Source: Siphlonurus alternatus
Taxonomy: Eukaryota; Arthropoda; Insecta; Ephemeroptera; Siphlonuridae
Assembly (NCBI GenBank): GCA_949825025.1
Contig: OX463778.1
Span: forward strand, 47,516,829-47,580,828
Direction: 5' to 3'
DNA: 64,000 bases
The position numbers were made by a program, and so were the translations under genes. Shown in pieces: positions 51,745 to 63,945 of this stretch (positions within the stretch are counted from its first letter, which is position 1; every line of letters begins with the position of its first letter). The notes beneath the pieces are model-generated. The model was not told the DNA's origin. It ran no database searches and saw only the letters and a list, made by a program, of their open reading frames with translations.

Positions 51745-51793
<49 letters not shown>

Positions 51794-54579
51794 TATTTAT
51801 ATATTTTTAATTTGAGTACATTTTATCCATGGCAAGTGCTAAGTGTGAAATGTATAACTAGATAGAAGGCTAACACACAATGCTTACAGGCTTGAGCCCC
51901 TGCAGCTGGTGTTTGTGGTGATCGGTGCCAGCATGGGAGCACTGGGCCTCATGATTCTGTTCGTGGGGTGCCTCGCCACCGGGGCCACGCGCCACAAGGT
52001 GTACCGTGCCTGGCGTGCACGTGTCGGAGGCCGCATCTCCTGTGCCGTGGTGAGTAGTCAAAATTCCTCAACAAAGGCTAAATAAATTGCATAAATTAAG
52101 TAGATAAATAAATATTTTAGTGTTTATAAATTAGTAAAAAAAAAAAATCTGATTGATTGGTTGGTATTTTGGGGCAATTGACACATTTTGGTCATGTATG
52201 CCCCCCCCCCTCCCTTTCCCGCCCCCCCCCCCCCCAAAAAAAAAATAAAAAAAATATCTATTTCAATAAAAAAGTATTTTTAAAGTTCCGTTATTGTAAA
52301 TTTTGTTCAGTTGGTTAAATAATGTTGTAAGATTTGAAGCAATAATTTCAAATAAATATCAAATTTTATTATTATTATAAAATTCAGTACTACTGAAAAC
52401 AAGTAAAAATAATTAATTAAAATGAAATGCTTTATCTTTAGTTCTTACAACATTGACATTCAACTCACCATTTGTTGTTTACAATTACCTGTATGTTGAC
52501 ATTTTGTTTGTTTCAGTTCATGGGAGTGACGTACGTGCTCCAGCTGGCATGGCTGGTGATGCTGTGCTTTCTCGTGGTGGTCACTCTGGCGTACTCTCTC
52601 TTCTGGGCACTCTGCTCCAACCAGACCAACAAGGTTGAGACAGAGTGCATTGACTTCAGGCAGCTTGGTGAGTCCCTCTCTGTGCTGTATGTCTAATATA
52701 CGTGATCATATTTGTTTTGAACCACCAAGCCCTCATTGTACGCCTCGGCACAAATTTTACCTCTGCTCAGTCGCTCAGACAATGGCAGCGTGGTAAAAGT
52801 GAACCTTTTGGGGGTTGCCAGATAGGGTGCTCCTATTTCCTCTCCCATTATTGCAAATCTACATCTCTTTGTCTCTTGAAGCACCAGCAAATGAGAAAAG
52901 CTAAAGTTCATCCTATCCAGAGGTGTACATATAAGTGTTTTTATAAATATTTTTTCTTCGGTACTTAAGTAGCATTTTATTGATTGATAATATGTTGTTT
53001 TTTTAAATTAAATACAGTACAAAAGACATTTATTTACAAATACCACCTTAGAAATTGTGAAATTTGTGACATGATTTTATAATATTATTAATACAACTAC
53101 TATGTTAACAGATTTAAAATAATTTGGAATCAAAGTTTGTGAAAGTATATTGTTAATAGGACCAAGGGAACAAAGTTGCATTTACCTTGTATATTTTTGA
53201 ATTACATTGAAAGAAAAATAGGTTTAAAAAAAATAGGAATACTGTATTATCAAGTACAGGTAGCTGTGCTTCAATTAGATGCGTACCAAATAGTCTTGAA
53301 ACGATCACGCAACCTACTCAGAAATCATAAGTTGGCAAGTTTCTAGACAGTTTCCTACAATAGACTAATAGTGGTTTGTTTTTGCAGACTTCTTGTTCCC
53401 TGTGGGCACACGTCCCGAGGACATGCAGGTGTGTGGCATGCACGAGATCAAGCTGTTCTGCAAGGACTACGTAGAGCGCGCCGAGGTGATGTTCATCCTC
53501 GCTACAGTTGCATGTCTGCTGGTGCTGCTCTCTCTGGTGAGCCTCAATAAGTGCTGTCCTGCCTGCCTCAACATCACTCGGACACATAATTAGTAGTCAC
53601 TTGACTTGCCATGCTTGCCTGTGCCAACATTGTTGTCAACAATATTCAGACTGTTTGGAAATCTTATATTGAAGGTCTTCTTGAAAGTTGTGTTGTTCGT
53701 TTAGCTGTGATTGACACTCAAGAATTTTTATATTTTGTTTTGAATTGTGTGTGGTAGGTTATCTTCGTTTTTTTCTATCAAACCTAATTAAGCTACTTTT
53801 ATTAGCACTTTTATTTTATTTTAAAGGAGGGGAACGGCTTCAACTTTTACATTTCTTATTTTTGTTGTTGTTGTAGTAAAGTAAATGTCTGCACCAAAAG
53901 AAACGCCATCTTCCCCCTCCTTCCCTGACTTCCGTCTGTTCAAAGTTAAGACGTTCAAAAAAGTTGCGTCAATAAAGTAATTTTGTGCCAAAGGGATGCA
54001 GCCAATTGCATGAGGGGTTTCTAGAGAGGCACGCTGTGATTGGCTGCTTCCCTTTGGGGCGAAATTACGTCAGTGACAAAACTTTTTTTAGCGTCTTAAC
54101 TTTCAACAGCCAGAAGGAGGGGAAGGAGGGGAAAGATGGCGTTTCTTTTGGTGCATACATTTGTTTTAATGCATAATAAAAAAAAAATTAAAAATGTAAA
54201 AGTTGAAGCCGTTTCCCTCCTTTAAAGAATTTTGATTTTATTATTAATATAAGGATTAAGAAAGGAGCATTTTATCTAAAAGATAGATTCCTTATGGAGC
54301 TATTTTAAGGAGTTGAGTTTTATAGTCTTGTAATTAAATTTAATTTAACTTTGAATTAGTTTTACAGAGTGTTTATTTTTCAAATAGAGGATGCCCTCTA
54401 ACTTATGCTTGTGCAACATATTGCTACATGGAAGGTGTTTTTTCTGTGTCCAGGTCCACTACCTTATGTGTCTGGCAGCCAACTACGCACACATCAGGGA
54501 CCATGAGAAGTTTCAGGAACTACAGGAGCTTCAGTATCTGCATGAGCCCGACATGAATCACTCGAAGGACCGCTTCTAG
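48686..54579 (+). CDS. M6: M6 neuronal membrane glycoprotein (PLP/DM20/M6 family), complete
   Basis: Exons: 48686-48839, 50948-51107, 51890-52049, 52517-52667, 53388-53536, 54454-54579 (stop TAG). This gives 299 residues with all junctions GT..AG and in phase. ATG 48686 opens an acidic cytoplasmic head, MAEERWQDAGQQLQDDEESE. The conserved body starts GRCQDCMNRIPYATLIATIM (TM1, with the Cys usually palmitoylated), then FCGTMYRG, LEPLQLVFVVIGASMGALGL (TM2), the intracellular block CLATGATRHKVYRAWRARVG then GRISC, TM3, an extracellular loop with Cys pairs (ECIDF, MQVCGMHEIKLFCKDYVERA), TM4 and the tail HYLMCLAANYAHIRDHEKFQ then ELQELQYL, ending KDRF. Family members are four-pass proteolipids of neurons and epithelia, acting in membrane shape, adhesion and neurite growth. 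Drosophila M6 is very close. An upstream in-frame ATG at 48623 exists. Alternative first exons are common in this family and not excluded. Confidence 0.97.
48840..50947. other. M6 first intron with GC-rich patches and a MITE
   Basis: It contains the MITE at 49572-49750. A GC-rich patch at 49230-49380 could be regulatory. A CpG-rich patch at 50220-50470 lies about 480 bp before exon 2 and could be an alternative promoter or first exon. No defined exon was found. Confidence 0.5.
49572..49750. mobile_element. GGGGACATTCACAAAGCAC MITE, 179 bp
   Basis: It starts GGGGGACATTCACAAAGCAC, ends with the complement GTGCTTTGTGAATGTCCCCC, and pairs along most of its length (GCCCCGATTTTTAA / TTAAAAATCGGGGC, GGTGCTAAACATGG / CCATGTTTAGCACC). 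Ends and size relate it to the copies at 38957 and 62664, but the internal arms differ, so it is a sister subfamily. Confidence 0.85.
51746..51800. repeat. (TA)n microsatellite in M6 intron 2
   Basis: About 42 bp of pure TA repeat continuing into TATACATATATATTTATATA. Confidence 0.9.
52199..52257. repeat. C-rich homopolymer cluster in M6 intron 3
   Basis: Two C runs of about 12 and 15 bases separated by TCCCTTTCCCG, followed by poly(A). Confidence 0.9.
52736..52930. mobile_element. Diverged GTACACCTCTGG-type MITE in M6 intron 4
   Basis: The left end TTGTACGCCTCGGCACAAAT and right end TCCAGAGGTGTACA match the ends of the 48199-48416 element in opposite orientations. The interior is not obviously shared. 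Confidence 0.5.
53825..54221. mobile_element. TTAA-flanked (piggyBac-type) MITE in M6 intron 5, 397 bp
   Basis: TTAA at 53821-53824 and 54222-54225 bound AGGAGGGGAACGGCTTCAAC then TTTTACATTT and its complement, which ends GCCGTTTCCCTCCT. The arms match at about 29 of 30 positions. Two further nested inverted blocks follow (AAAAGAAACGCCATCTT / AAGATGGCGTTTCTTTT and GCCAATTGCATG / GTGATTGGCTGC). No coding capacity. It shares TTAA and the AGG..CCT ends, but no arm sequence, with the element at 13382. Confidence 0.82.
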
Positions 54580-55373
54580 GACACTGCCAAAGAAATCTTC
54601 AGGGACGAGGGATGGGAGTCTACTCCTGCTTAACCCAAGTTCTGCACATATTTTAACCTAACATTAACTAACATGACCTCTAGTAGCAATGAATGGTTAG
54701 TGTGCTCTTTTTAAAATTAATAGTAAATTTTAGATATATTTGAAATCTTTTGAGAAAGCAAAGATATTGATTTGTTGTTGATATTTTGATGCAAAGTTTT
54801 TGATGTCTATTTCAATTTTCAATTGATTTTAAAGTTTCTGTTAATTTTACTGGACAAAATTAATTTTTTTTTTAAACAATGACTGTTATTAAGGCAGCTA
54901 TATTATTTGAATATCAGTCTCCCAAACTCTTTCACGAAGGTTTCTTTGGCTCTGAATCTTACCCCCTTGAGGGGAATTTCTCCATGTACATAGTGTGATA
55001 TAACTTACTAACCTAGCATCCCAATTTGAGCTTCAATGCTCAAGCATTTTTTTATATCCATATTTAACATTAAGATATTGTTTAAGTATTTTGTCTGAAT
55101 TTTCTACAAATTCCTTTCTGTTTTTGTTTGGAATACTTTTTGCCTTTCACATATTTGTGGCTTGTTAATATTCATATACAGTCCTGCACAAACTTTTATT
55201 ACTGTAAAAAAAATTGTTTACGAATTTATGAAAGTATTATTATTATTTTTTTACATTGTAACTAACTTTTAAAAATTGAAGCAGTAATTATTTCTTATTG
55301 TAGACCTAGAATGTCATACTTTTTATTTTTGTAGTATTCTTAATTTCTAATACAGTAGTTTTTGAAAATGAAA

Positions 55374-55379
55374 AATAAA
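55374..55379 (+). terminator. Candidate M6 polyadenylation signal
   Basis: AATAAA about 795 nt after the M6 stop. Another at about 56300 would give a 1.7-kb 3' UTR. Confidence 0.4.
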
Positions 55380-56964
55380 GCAATATCAAATATTGTGCCA
55401 AGAACATGACAGAGAATTGAATTCTTGCACATATTTTTTCTCATCATAAAATTGACTGTTGGCAATATGAACATACCCTATGCTTTTATTTTGATGCTGC
55501 TGTTTCTAAATTTGAGTGACAATTTATATGCATACTGTATTTAATAACTTTGTTATAACTATAAATAGTAATTGAGGGATAAATAATGCAGAAATATCAT
55601 TAGCACACTTATTGTCTGACTATATGCATGCACAAAAAAATGGTTGAATTTTTCCCCTAATACTTGATCCTGTGTGTGCCTGGTTTCTATTTTGGCAGGG
55701 ATTGTTTTGTATTTGCTCATATCACATTCCTAATTAATGTTGTGAAAGAGTGTTTACTTGACAGAGGAGAATGCAGCTCGGAGCTTCTCTCTAGCAACTT
55801 TATGTAGCCCTCTCTGTGTGTAATACTCACGTCCATTCCATCCATTCTCTCAGTATTTAAAATGATACACAAATTAAATGTAACAATAATTTAATATCAA
55901 AATAACACAGCAAAACTTGTATTGTCAAATGTAGGCAATTAAATTGAAGATAGTGTTATTCAACCATGATTTTTAAAAAATATGTATTAAAAGTTTTTTT
56001 TTACATGGTTTTTCAATTCACTTCCATATCAAGTATCCATAATATATATAATAATGTCTATTTTTATAATTATTAACAAGAAAGCTTTTATGTGGAAATA
56101 CTTAATGAAAATCATTCATGAACTCTGTGTTTCCATAAATATGTAGAGAACAAATTCAATATTTTAAAATTAAGATTAATATGACTTAGAAATAAAAATT
56201 TATTACGTGTTTATGTGTTGAATGCAACATCAGTAGCAGACAATTCCATAATATTTTTGTAAGCTGGGTTTGATTTTCAATAGATAATATAAAGACTGTA
56301 AATAAATTATCTCTATTATTTCGAATAAGTACTTGATGTACACCATTATATTATTATTTTTTATTTACTAATAAATTTCTCTTAGATGTACAACCTTTGT
56401 TTTTTTCGTCCATAATATCATATTTTCCTGTATTAAATTATAATAATAATAAATAAATAAATTATTTTTATTTGCTCGTCCCAAGTATAATGAAGCTGAA
56501 AATAAACAAAAAGTGGATGTTCAAACTGCAAAATATTGCCCTTTTTACAAACATTGATTTTTTGTTCTTTTATTGTAAGATGTTATGAAAAGTTGTCGTT
56601 ATATATATGAATTACTCATAATTCTCTAAAGAAGTAACTATTTGATACTAAATTTAGCAAATTTTGATGCATAATTTATAATCAGTAATGATGTACTTCA
56701 GTCTGTCTTCAGTGAATTTTAAGGGCAATTCCTGCATGGCAATAAACATTAAATTTCTTAGTTGAAAGTAAAGAAAATCATTTTAATTATTAATAAACAA
56801 AATCATGAATTTATAACATAAATAATACTCAATATAATTAAGTATATTTTTAATTATAATTTATCCAACAAAGGAAAGGACCCGGAAAGGGTAAATAAAT
56901 AAGCAAAAGTTAATCTATTTTAACAAACGCTTCCAATTAAAGATCTATATATGACACAATGGAG

Positions 56965-57033
56965 TATTGAGCTCATTTTTTTTTATTGCAGAAATGGATA
57001 GAGCGTGCAAAGTTATTGAGGACAATACTCCAT
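56965..57033. mobile_element. GGAGTATCGACCTC MITE, copy 3, collapsed to about 69 bp
   Basis: The left arm GGAGTATTGAGCTCATTTTT continues through TTGCAGAAATGGATAGAG and GTGCAAAGTTAT, then jumps straight to TGAGGACAATACTCC. The palindromic core with both TGACGTCA sites is gone, and both outer ends are kept. Confidence 0.75.
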
Positions 57034-57243
57034 ATGTTCGTAAATGCATAATTGATTTGTTAAATTAATCAAAGAAACATATGAGAGCCTTATTTGATCT
57101 GTTTAGGGTACACAAGAAAAATCTGATAATTTATTTTCATTAATTAATTGTGTGTTTATGTCAAATTTATGGCTATATTGCATTAATATATACTGCAGTT
57201 ATTCAATATATATAAAATGATCGAAGGGTAAAAGCTAGATATT

Positions 57244-57747
57244 AAACGCCCAATGTTAAAAAAAATATATATATATATAATACATGGAAATTATGAAACA
57301 TCTTAATTTAATGTTCTCCTCTATGTTCTAATATTATATTATACCCTAGCTATCAGTTATAGCTAAAATATCAGGTATACAAATTCGATCTATAGTTTTT
57401 GAGTTATTATTTTATTAATTTGTAAAATTGGGTAATTTAACATGGAACCAGGGCTAATCCTCTGTTGATAGATTAATACAGGTTCAAAAATAGAGCCCTG
57501 CAAGGAACTTCCATTTCTCCATGTAATCCATGTTAAATTACTAAACTTTAAAAATTCGTTTATATTAACCATGGATAAATTTCCTCCATGATATTAACTC
57601 AAAAACTAGATCGAATTTTTATACCTGATATTTTAGCTAATACTCTAAAAGCTACTGATAGGGCATTTAGAGGAGAACAATTAAAGATATGTTTCAACGT
57701 TTCATAATTTTCATGTGTGGAAATATTTTTAACATTTGGGCGTGTTA
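57244..57747. mobile_element. TTCTCCTCTACAT inverted-repeat element, copy 2, 504 bp
   Basis: The ends are AACGCCCAATGTTAAAAA and TTTTTAACATTTGGGCGTGTT. Inner inverted blocks include AATGTTCTCCTCTATG against TAGAGGAGAACAATT, and AAAATATCAGGTATACAAAT then TCGATCTATAG against its complement at 57600-57640. A third inverted block (TAATTTAACATGGA at about 57435 against TCCATGTTAAATTA at about 57527) suggests a nested foldback. It is longer than the copy at 18227. Confidence 0.72.
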
Positions 57748-58622
57748 CATTATATATACCCTTAAATAAAAATTCAAATTAAATTATTGAGAAATTGTAT
57801 TTAGTTAGATTTAGTAGGGAAATAATAACATAAATCAATCAATTAGTGTTTGACGTTGTTTATCAGGTGCAATGCATATTATATTATTGTTATATTTTAT
57901 TATTATTATTGTATTATTATTATATAATATATACATAAATATACAGTATATATCACTTATATAATAATAACTTTATTAATTTTATTATATATAGCATAAA
58001 ATATAAGAGGTTTTCATAGAGACAAATAATTTATAACACGCAATATTTGAAAACAAATTTTCTTTTATTAAATTGTACATCATCTTTTTTATATACATCA
58101 CTACTTAATTAAATGTCAATCTAATGTTATATGGTATGATACAGTGAATTTGAGAACACATGAAACTATGATGAAACAGTAATTAGCTGTCACATTGTGT
58201 TTTTTATAATGTTTTATTGTTAGAATGTAACTTTTAAAAATTAAAATAATAAAATTTTAATGAATTTTTTCAAATACAGCTATAAGGTGAATTGTTTCAA
58301 TTTTAAATAACTTATTTAAAATTAAAACAATACAACATACAAAAATTATAAAAAAATATGTCTATTAATCACTGTTGTAGTTATATTAAAATAAATAAAA
58401 AATGTAAACAATTAATTTACCCAATTTCCCTTCACCTGACGATCGATGCATGTTTACTAAAACTTAATTATGGCCTGCACCAAAAAATACTGATGTAAAA
58501 AAATTCAATTATTATTATCATTGTATACGGTAAGCATTAATCTCGTGGTAAATTGTGTTGCTATAAAATAATCTATATAAAATAATAATTAAATAAGTTA
58601 TATGCCGTTCTTTTAATGGGTC

Positions 58623-58649
58623 GGATCATTTTTAATAAATGATCCGGCC
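58623..58649. repeat. Short hairpin
   Basis: GGATCATTT and AAATGATCC face each other across TTTAATA, with further partial pairing outside (TGGGTC / GGCCA). Confidence 0.6.
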
Positions 58650-58661
58650 ATTAAAATTTGT

Positions 58662-58663
<2 letters not shown>

Positions 58664-58736
<73 letters not shown>

Positions 58737-58772
58737 CTATAGCTATAGCTATAGCTATAGCTATAGCTATAT
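58664..58772. repeat. (TA)n tract switching to (TAGCTA)n hexamers
   Basis: About 70 bp of TA repeat passes directly into about six perfect copies of the 6-bp unit TATAGC. Both parts are self-complementary. Confidence 0.95.
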
Positions 58773-59177
58773 AAAATTAAGGGAAAATTCTTGAATATTT
58801 CTATTATTTCATCCTTCACCTAGCTTGGATAGTAAAGAAACAGAAAACAGTACTAAATTTAAATACATAGAAATTAGAAATATTATCGAACGCCTTAATA
58901 TCAATTAACACTGCGTGGTTAATATATGATACTGGCATGATGGTGCACACAAATAATATATATAACAGACATATGCAGCAGATATGTAACGATGCAATGT
59001 ATTACTAATTATGTTTGACAGATTCAAGAACTTTTTTTTCAACAAGTAAAATGCTATTAATATAAGAACTATAATGTGTTAAATAAATATTTAAGATGAG
59101 ATTTTGGCCAAGGTCCGTGGTAGATATGAATATATATATTATGCGTACGTGCAGTGCAGGTTGCGTCATTTGACAGA

Positions 59178-59862
59178 TCAGGCGCGGAGGAAGGGCGAGC
59201 CAGGACGGATGCTGCCGAGGAGGAGATCGGACAGTGGGGGATCCTGTGATAGGCGCAGTTGGATGTTGGCTAGTAGCGCACGCTGATGAGGGAACTCGCT
59301 GAAAAAACGTGGGGCGTTGTTGGCGAACCTCGCAGTGAGGACCTCCAGCTCAGCACTGGACGGCGTCTCGTCTTGGACAAGCCTCTGCCTCTCCTCTAAA
59401 AGCGGTGCCGCCTCAAGGGAGCGGCCACGAGGCAGCAGTGGTGCTACCTCATACGTGTGATGTCCACCATCAGAAGTCAAGGGCTGCAGCTCGTAGGGAC
59501 GTGGCTGATGTACAACTGCATGTGTCGTTTGAGCAGAGCCTGGAATAAATCAGGATTAAAGCATTGTGCTTCTTGTGAGATAGTATTTTATGTAAAAAAA
59601 AAAAAAAAGAACTATCCAACGTTAAAGTCTCCTGTCTTGCGGACATCTCTCTTACGGATATACTGCAGGATATTGAAGACCTGGAAGGCCACATTATAAT
59701 TAACATGCCATTATTTAGCTCACCTTGCAGTGAGTCATGTGTATGCGAATAGGAGTGCGGGGGAGAACTGAACTGCACGAGGACGGTTGCAGGCATCGGC
59801 AGGGTGGAGGCGAGGCCCAGAGAGAGCAGCAGCGTGGCCAAGGGGGCGCAAGGAGATCGCAT
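59178..59862 (-). CDS. Unrecognised small secreted protein, two exons
   Basis: Exon 59862-59724 ends at a strong donor (gcaag|gtgagc). Exon 59539-59178 starts after a good acceptor (ttattccag). They join in phase (SLQ-G-SAQTTH) to give 166 residues ending SIRPGSPFLRA. A cag|ATG acceptor lies exactly at the start codon, so a 5' UTR exon exists upstream. The N-terminus MRSPCAPLATLLLSLGLAST then LPMPA is a convincing signal peptide, and no other membrane segment follows. The mature part has no cysteine and few basic pairs; it is rich in Leu, Pro and Arg, with SAELEVLTARFANNAPRFFS and HQRALLANIQLRLSQDPPLS as likely amphipathic helices. The exons are much GC-richer than their surroundings. The lack of dibasic sites argues against a typical multi-peptide neuropeptide precursor. 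I do not recognise the family. The 184-bp intron has another open stretch (VAFQVFNILQYIRKRDVRKT) with a good acceptor that does not fit the frame. Confidence 0.65.
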
Positions 59863-62663
59863 CTGAAACACATACCACACAAAGGTTCAGCATCTTTCAC
59901 GCCATCATGCAGCAGCTATAGGGTGTCGTTCGGACGAGGGAAGATTAAGACGGACGCTCAATTTAGCGGAATCAAATAAAATGTATAGTCCCTATAATAT
60001 AAGTATAACTATAAGATTCGAGTAAAAGAAATTTTATTAAATCTGACGCCTTTTGCAGTCTTGTGTGTTTCTTTATATGTATATAAAAATATGTATATAA
60101 TATTATATATGTATATAATTATATATTATTAAACGCTGTATTATATGTTTTAAAATATATAAAAAGAAATACAGAAACAAAATTTTACTTGATTGTGAGC
60201 TGAATCAAAAATTAAAATTTTAATGTAAACTATCTTAAAATCTCAAATCATTTGACACTCATTTTCAGTATTTCAAAATTGTCATTATATATAATAATAA
60301 TAAAAAAAAATCAAAATTCAAAATTCTTTAATCTTTCTAAAAGACAAGTCAACAATACATAGTAATTACAATATTGCACTTTTTGTTAAATATTCAGTCT
60401 TTCTCAAAAAAATCGTCAATTCGACTGTACACATTCTTTAAAAATAAATAGCACTTCACTTTCTTCTTATAAATATGAATGTTTTCTTCACTTTTTAAAT
60501 TAATAATTAATGAATTATTAATATGTATAATATTAAACTAAACGTAAGGTTGTAAAAAATTTATCAGTTGATTACAACAAAATACCGAGATCAATCAGCC
60601 ATATTAAAACTTGGAGGAGGTGTTAAACAATTTAACACAAGTTGTCTTGTCAATGCAGATAATAAACGGTCTGACATAATCTCTCGACACTCGCGATTAG
60701 AATGTGCCAGTCATCCAAGAACACCTGGTGGAAGTGCAGAGAGTAAAAAATTTAACTCACTAACAAGCCAATAAAATAAATAATGCACATGTAACTGCTT
60801 CGTGATATATTATATTTGTGAAGTATAATACAAGTTGTGAATATAATGTATCTGTGCTACATGAAGTTGGATAATTTAAAACAAAACTACCATGCATTGA
60901 GTGCATTAAACATGTTCTACGTACATTCACAAATAATTAATGTGTAGCATAATTAACAATTTTAAATTTAAAAGAATTAAATTTTAATTAGTGATTTTTT
61001 TTCCATCGATCAAACTTGTGCAGCTGCTTGCACGAATAATTTAATGAACATGATAAAAATACTGAAATTTTTAATTATTTATTTTATAATAATCATGAGT
61101 TTTTGTAACAGGCTTACATATAAATGTTGTTGTTGTTTTTTTTTTTTGTTTTTTTTTTTTTTGCTTATTACTATAAAAGTATAATATAAAGTTATTATAG
61201 GAATTCATGAAAAATGCTTCACTCACAGTGTTATATTTTATATGTAAATATATTGCAGTCATTTTGTTATGCCAGCACATTCTTATTTCTTATTTTTTTT
61301 TTTTTTTTTACAAAAATGGACAACTTTAAAACTAAAAAAGTAACATGTTGTGTAGTGTGTCAAACAATGAGTATCATTCACATATATTACACATTATGTA
61401 AATATATTTTTTTTGTGATTTTACGCAGGAGAAATTAAAGGTTAAAGATTATAATTTTCATTAATTAAATATAAGATCAAATTATGACTTATAAAAGTTA
61501 TCATGCCTGCGCCATGCTGTTCTCATTAAATATATTGTAGTATAATAGTTATATATTTTTTTAATTAAGTGTGGCAGACTTTTTGTTAAATCCATTCTTT
61601 TTGCATGAGTGAGTGATATTGTGTCCTTGTATGTAATACATATACCCACGTGAACATTTTGTTGAGCTATTAAATCGCATTCTAACACGATCAAGCCTGC
61701 AAGATGTGTAGGATGTTACATGGAATGCAACAAACGATTGTTAATGAAAACGCGCGTTGTCTGCAATTAATCTTCTTATACATGTTTGCATGATGCTTAA
61801 GTCTTAAGTGGTTGCCTAACACTGCAAGTCAATCAATTAATGTAGTCTTTTTTTACACAACATGTGGGAAAATATTATTTTGTTATTAAAAAAAAAAAAG
61901 TATGTAATATGTTTATATTTTATATAAGCTGATTGAATTGAATTAAAATATAGATGTTCTTTTTCTTTTGTGTCTTGTTTATTTTTTAAACTGTTTAAAT
62001 TAATGTTTAAGGAAAATAATTATGATTTTCACGCTATGCAAGATCTGGAAAGAGCTTTATTCATTGCAGGATGTAATTATAGTAATCAAAACAAGCCATA
62101 ATAATGTTCAATGATTTAATTGAATTTATATAAGGTGAATTATAAATGTATGAACTATGATGTAGGAGATACATTAAAATTATAACCTTTAGTTCTCTCT
62201 GTACTATAAATTTAATTATTCTTCATTTTTTATATTCATTATTGTACTTTAATTTTAAGCAAGGTGTATAGATAAACCTCTATACGCCTTGATTTTAAGC
62301 TATAAATTTAATAATTTTACTACATAATTAATGTCGGAACACAACATCATTAATTAATTATAGTTTTAAATTTAATGCACGTGCTTACTACAGCTCAGTA
62401 AAATAAGATTAAGTTGAGCATAAAAAATAAAAGCTTCGTCACATTTATAAATCACAATTATATCACAAAATATTTAATCGGCTTTCTATATACATGTATA
62501 GCTCTGTCTTAATGGTATAAATATTATTTTATAAAATATTATACAAATCCTGTGCAATGTATCAAATGGCCAAAATATATTAATTTCTGCCAAAATGCCT
62601 AAAAGATATAAATGACTGAAAATTGTTCCGTAAGAAGCTAAAAATGTCCTTAAAAGTAAAAAG

Positions 62664-62801
62664 AGTCATTCACAAAGACTTAAGGCCACATTTAGGGCTC
62701 GATAATTTAAGACCAGAAATTTTGGGTCTAAAAAGCATGTCTAAAATCGGGCTTTAAATTATCGAGCCCTAAATGTGGCCTTAGGGCTTTGTGAATGCCC
62801 C
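62664..62801. mobile_element. GGGGCATTCACAAAGCC MITE, copy 2
   Basis: 138 bp, closely matching the copy at 38957-39095 but with the loop inverted relative to the arms (GACCAGAAATTTTGGGTCTA on the left side here, on the right side there). The right end is intact (TTTGTGAATGCCCC) and the left has mutations (GAGTCATTCACAAAGAC). Confidence 0.85.
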
Positions 62802-63699
62802 TTAAAGAGTTCTATTCAGTTAAAGCTTTTGAGAGCAATAAATTGTCTGAGAGTATTGTATCCTTATAATTTGAAAGCTTGTTTTAATATTTTTTTTTTA
62901 TTAATATTATGGTTCATTTTTTATACTTTTTTTTTTTCCTTTGTTATATTTAAAAGTCATGTACAGTATTACAAATCTTAGTTTACGTGTGGTTTAATTG
63001 CGCACGGCGGACATCTTGAAAATAAATATTAAGGATCTTATGGATGCCGCCATTCAGTCTAGACTGTCTGGAGCTGGCGCCATAGTGTCTACAGGTATTC
63101 TAAGATCTGTTAGACTGTATGTTGTATTGTGTGTTTTGATGTTTTTGTTATGTATTTTTCTTAATATTAAGTTTAATTGACATGAACAAATTGTCTTGTA
63201 GAATCGAAAAAGTTCGAATAAAGAAAATAAAAATAAATTATAATTATGCTCTACAGAAATATACTGAATAAACATGGGAACTCTGAAAATATCAGTGAGC
63301 ACTCTATAATATATATACAGTTTATTATAAGCAATGCAGCTGTAGATGCAGCTGTAGACGAAAGCAAATTTATTCTATCAGTTTATAATACAATAAGTAT
63401 TATAATACAAAAATATATACATATAATATATATTATCTACAATACATATTATATAATATAAATAATTATGTAAATATTATATTTATTATTAACATACTTT
63501 ACTTTACTATTATTATACTATACTGTATGTATGTTTAATAATTAATATAATTATGTTTATGTTACATGTTGCTCTGTAATACATTATTTATTATTTTAAT
63601 TGATTCTACTAAAATAATACAAGATTATACAAAATTATTTGATTTTTTATATATATATATATATGTAGCTGCTATAATAACCTTGTATTAATATAAATA

Positions 63700-63945
63700 A
63701 ATATTGTTCACACTAGATGCAGATATATTCTAACAATAATATATTTTGGAACTGGGCTTAAAGGTCACGTTCACTTTCTCTCAGTAAGGTATAAATAGAA
63801 GTGCATTGCTAGCCACACTCACTCACAATGCTCGTCACCTGAATATCTTTGCTCTGTATATTACTTGCTGTGTGCGAACTATATCCTGATTGTTACATCA
63901 TATTATAATAAATATCTACTTCACGTTAATATAACAGTGTTATTC
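63700..63945 (+). mobile_element. Possible solo LTR or LTR fragment
   Basis: The order is promoter-like: GTCACGTTCACTTTCTCTCA, then GGTATAAATAGAAGTGCATT (a good TATA box at about 63790), a GC-richer stretch with CACTCACTCACAATGCTCG, a T/G-rich segment, and AATAAA at about 63908. TATA box followed within about 120 bp by AATAAA is the U3-R-U5 layout of retrotransposon LTRs. The 5' TG may be at TGTTCACACTAG and the 3' CA is undefined. No second copy or internal region lies in the window, so this could also be an ordinary promoter. Confidence 0.3.

Larger units (their letters stand above)
54580..59177. other. M6 3' UTR and AT-rich intergenic DNA
   Basis: The M6 3' UTR begins here, and AATAAA hexamers suggest ends near 55.4 or 56.3 kb. 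The rest is AT-rich, with the MITE fragments at 56965 and 57244 and the (TA)n/(ATAGCT)n tract at 58664. I see no other gene. Confidence 0.6.

Noticed and set aside
62998..63180. Small frame MRTADILKINIKDLMDAAIQ with a hydrophobic tail
   Set aside because: No splice or conservation support; the hydrophobic tail is what AT-rich DNA often encodes.
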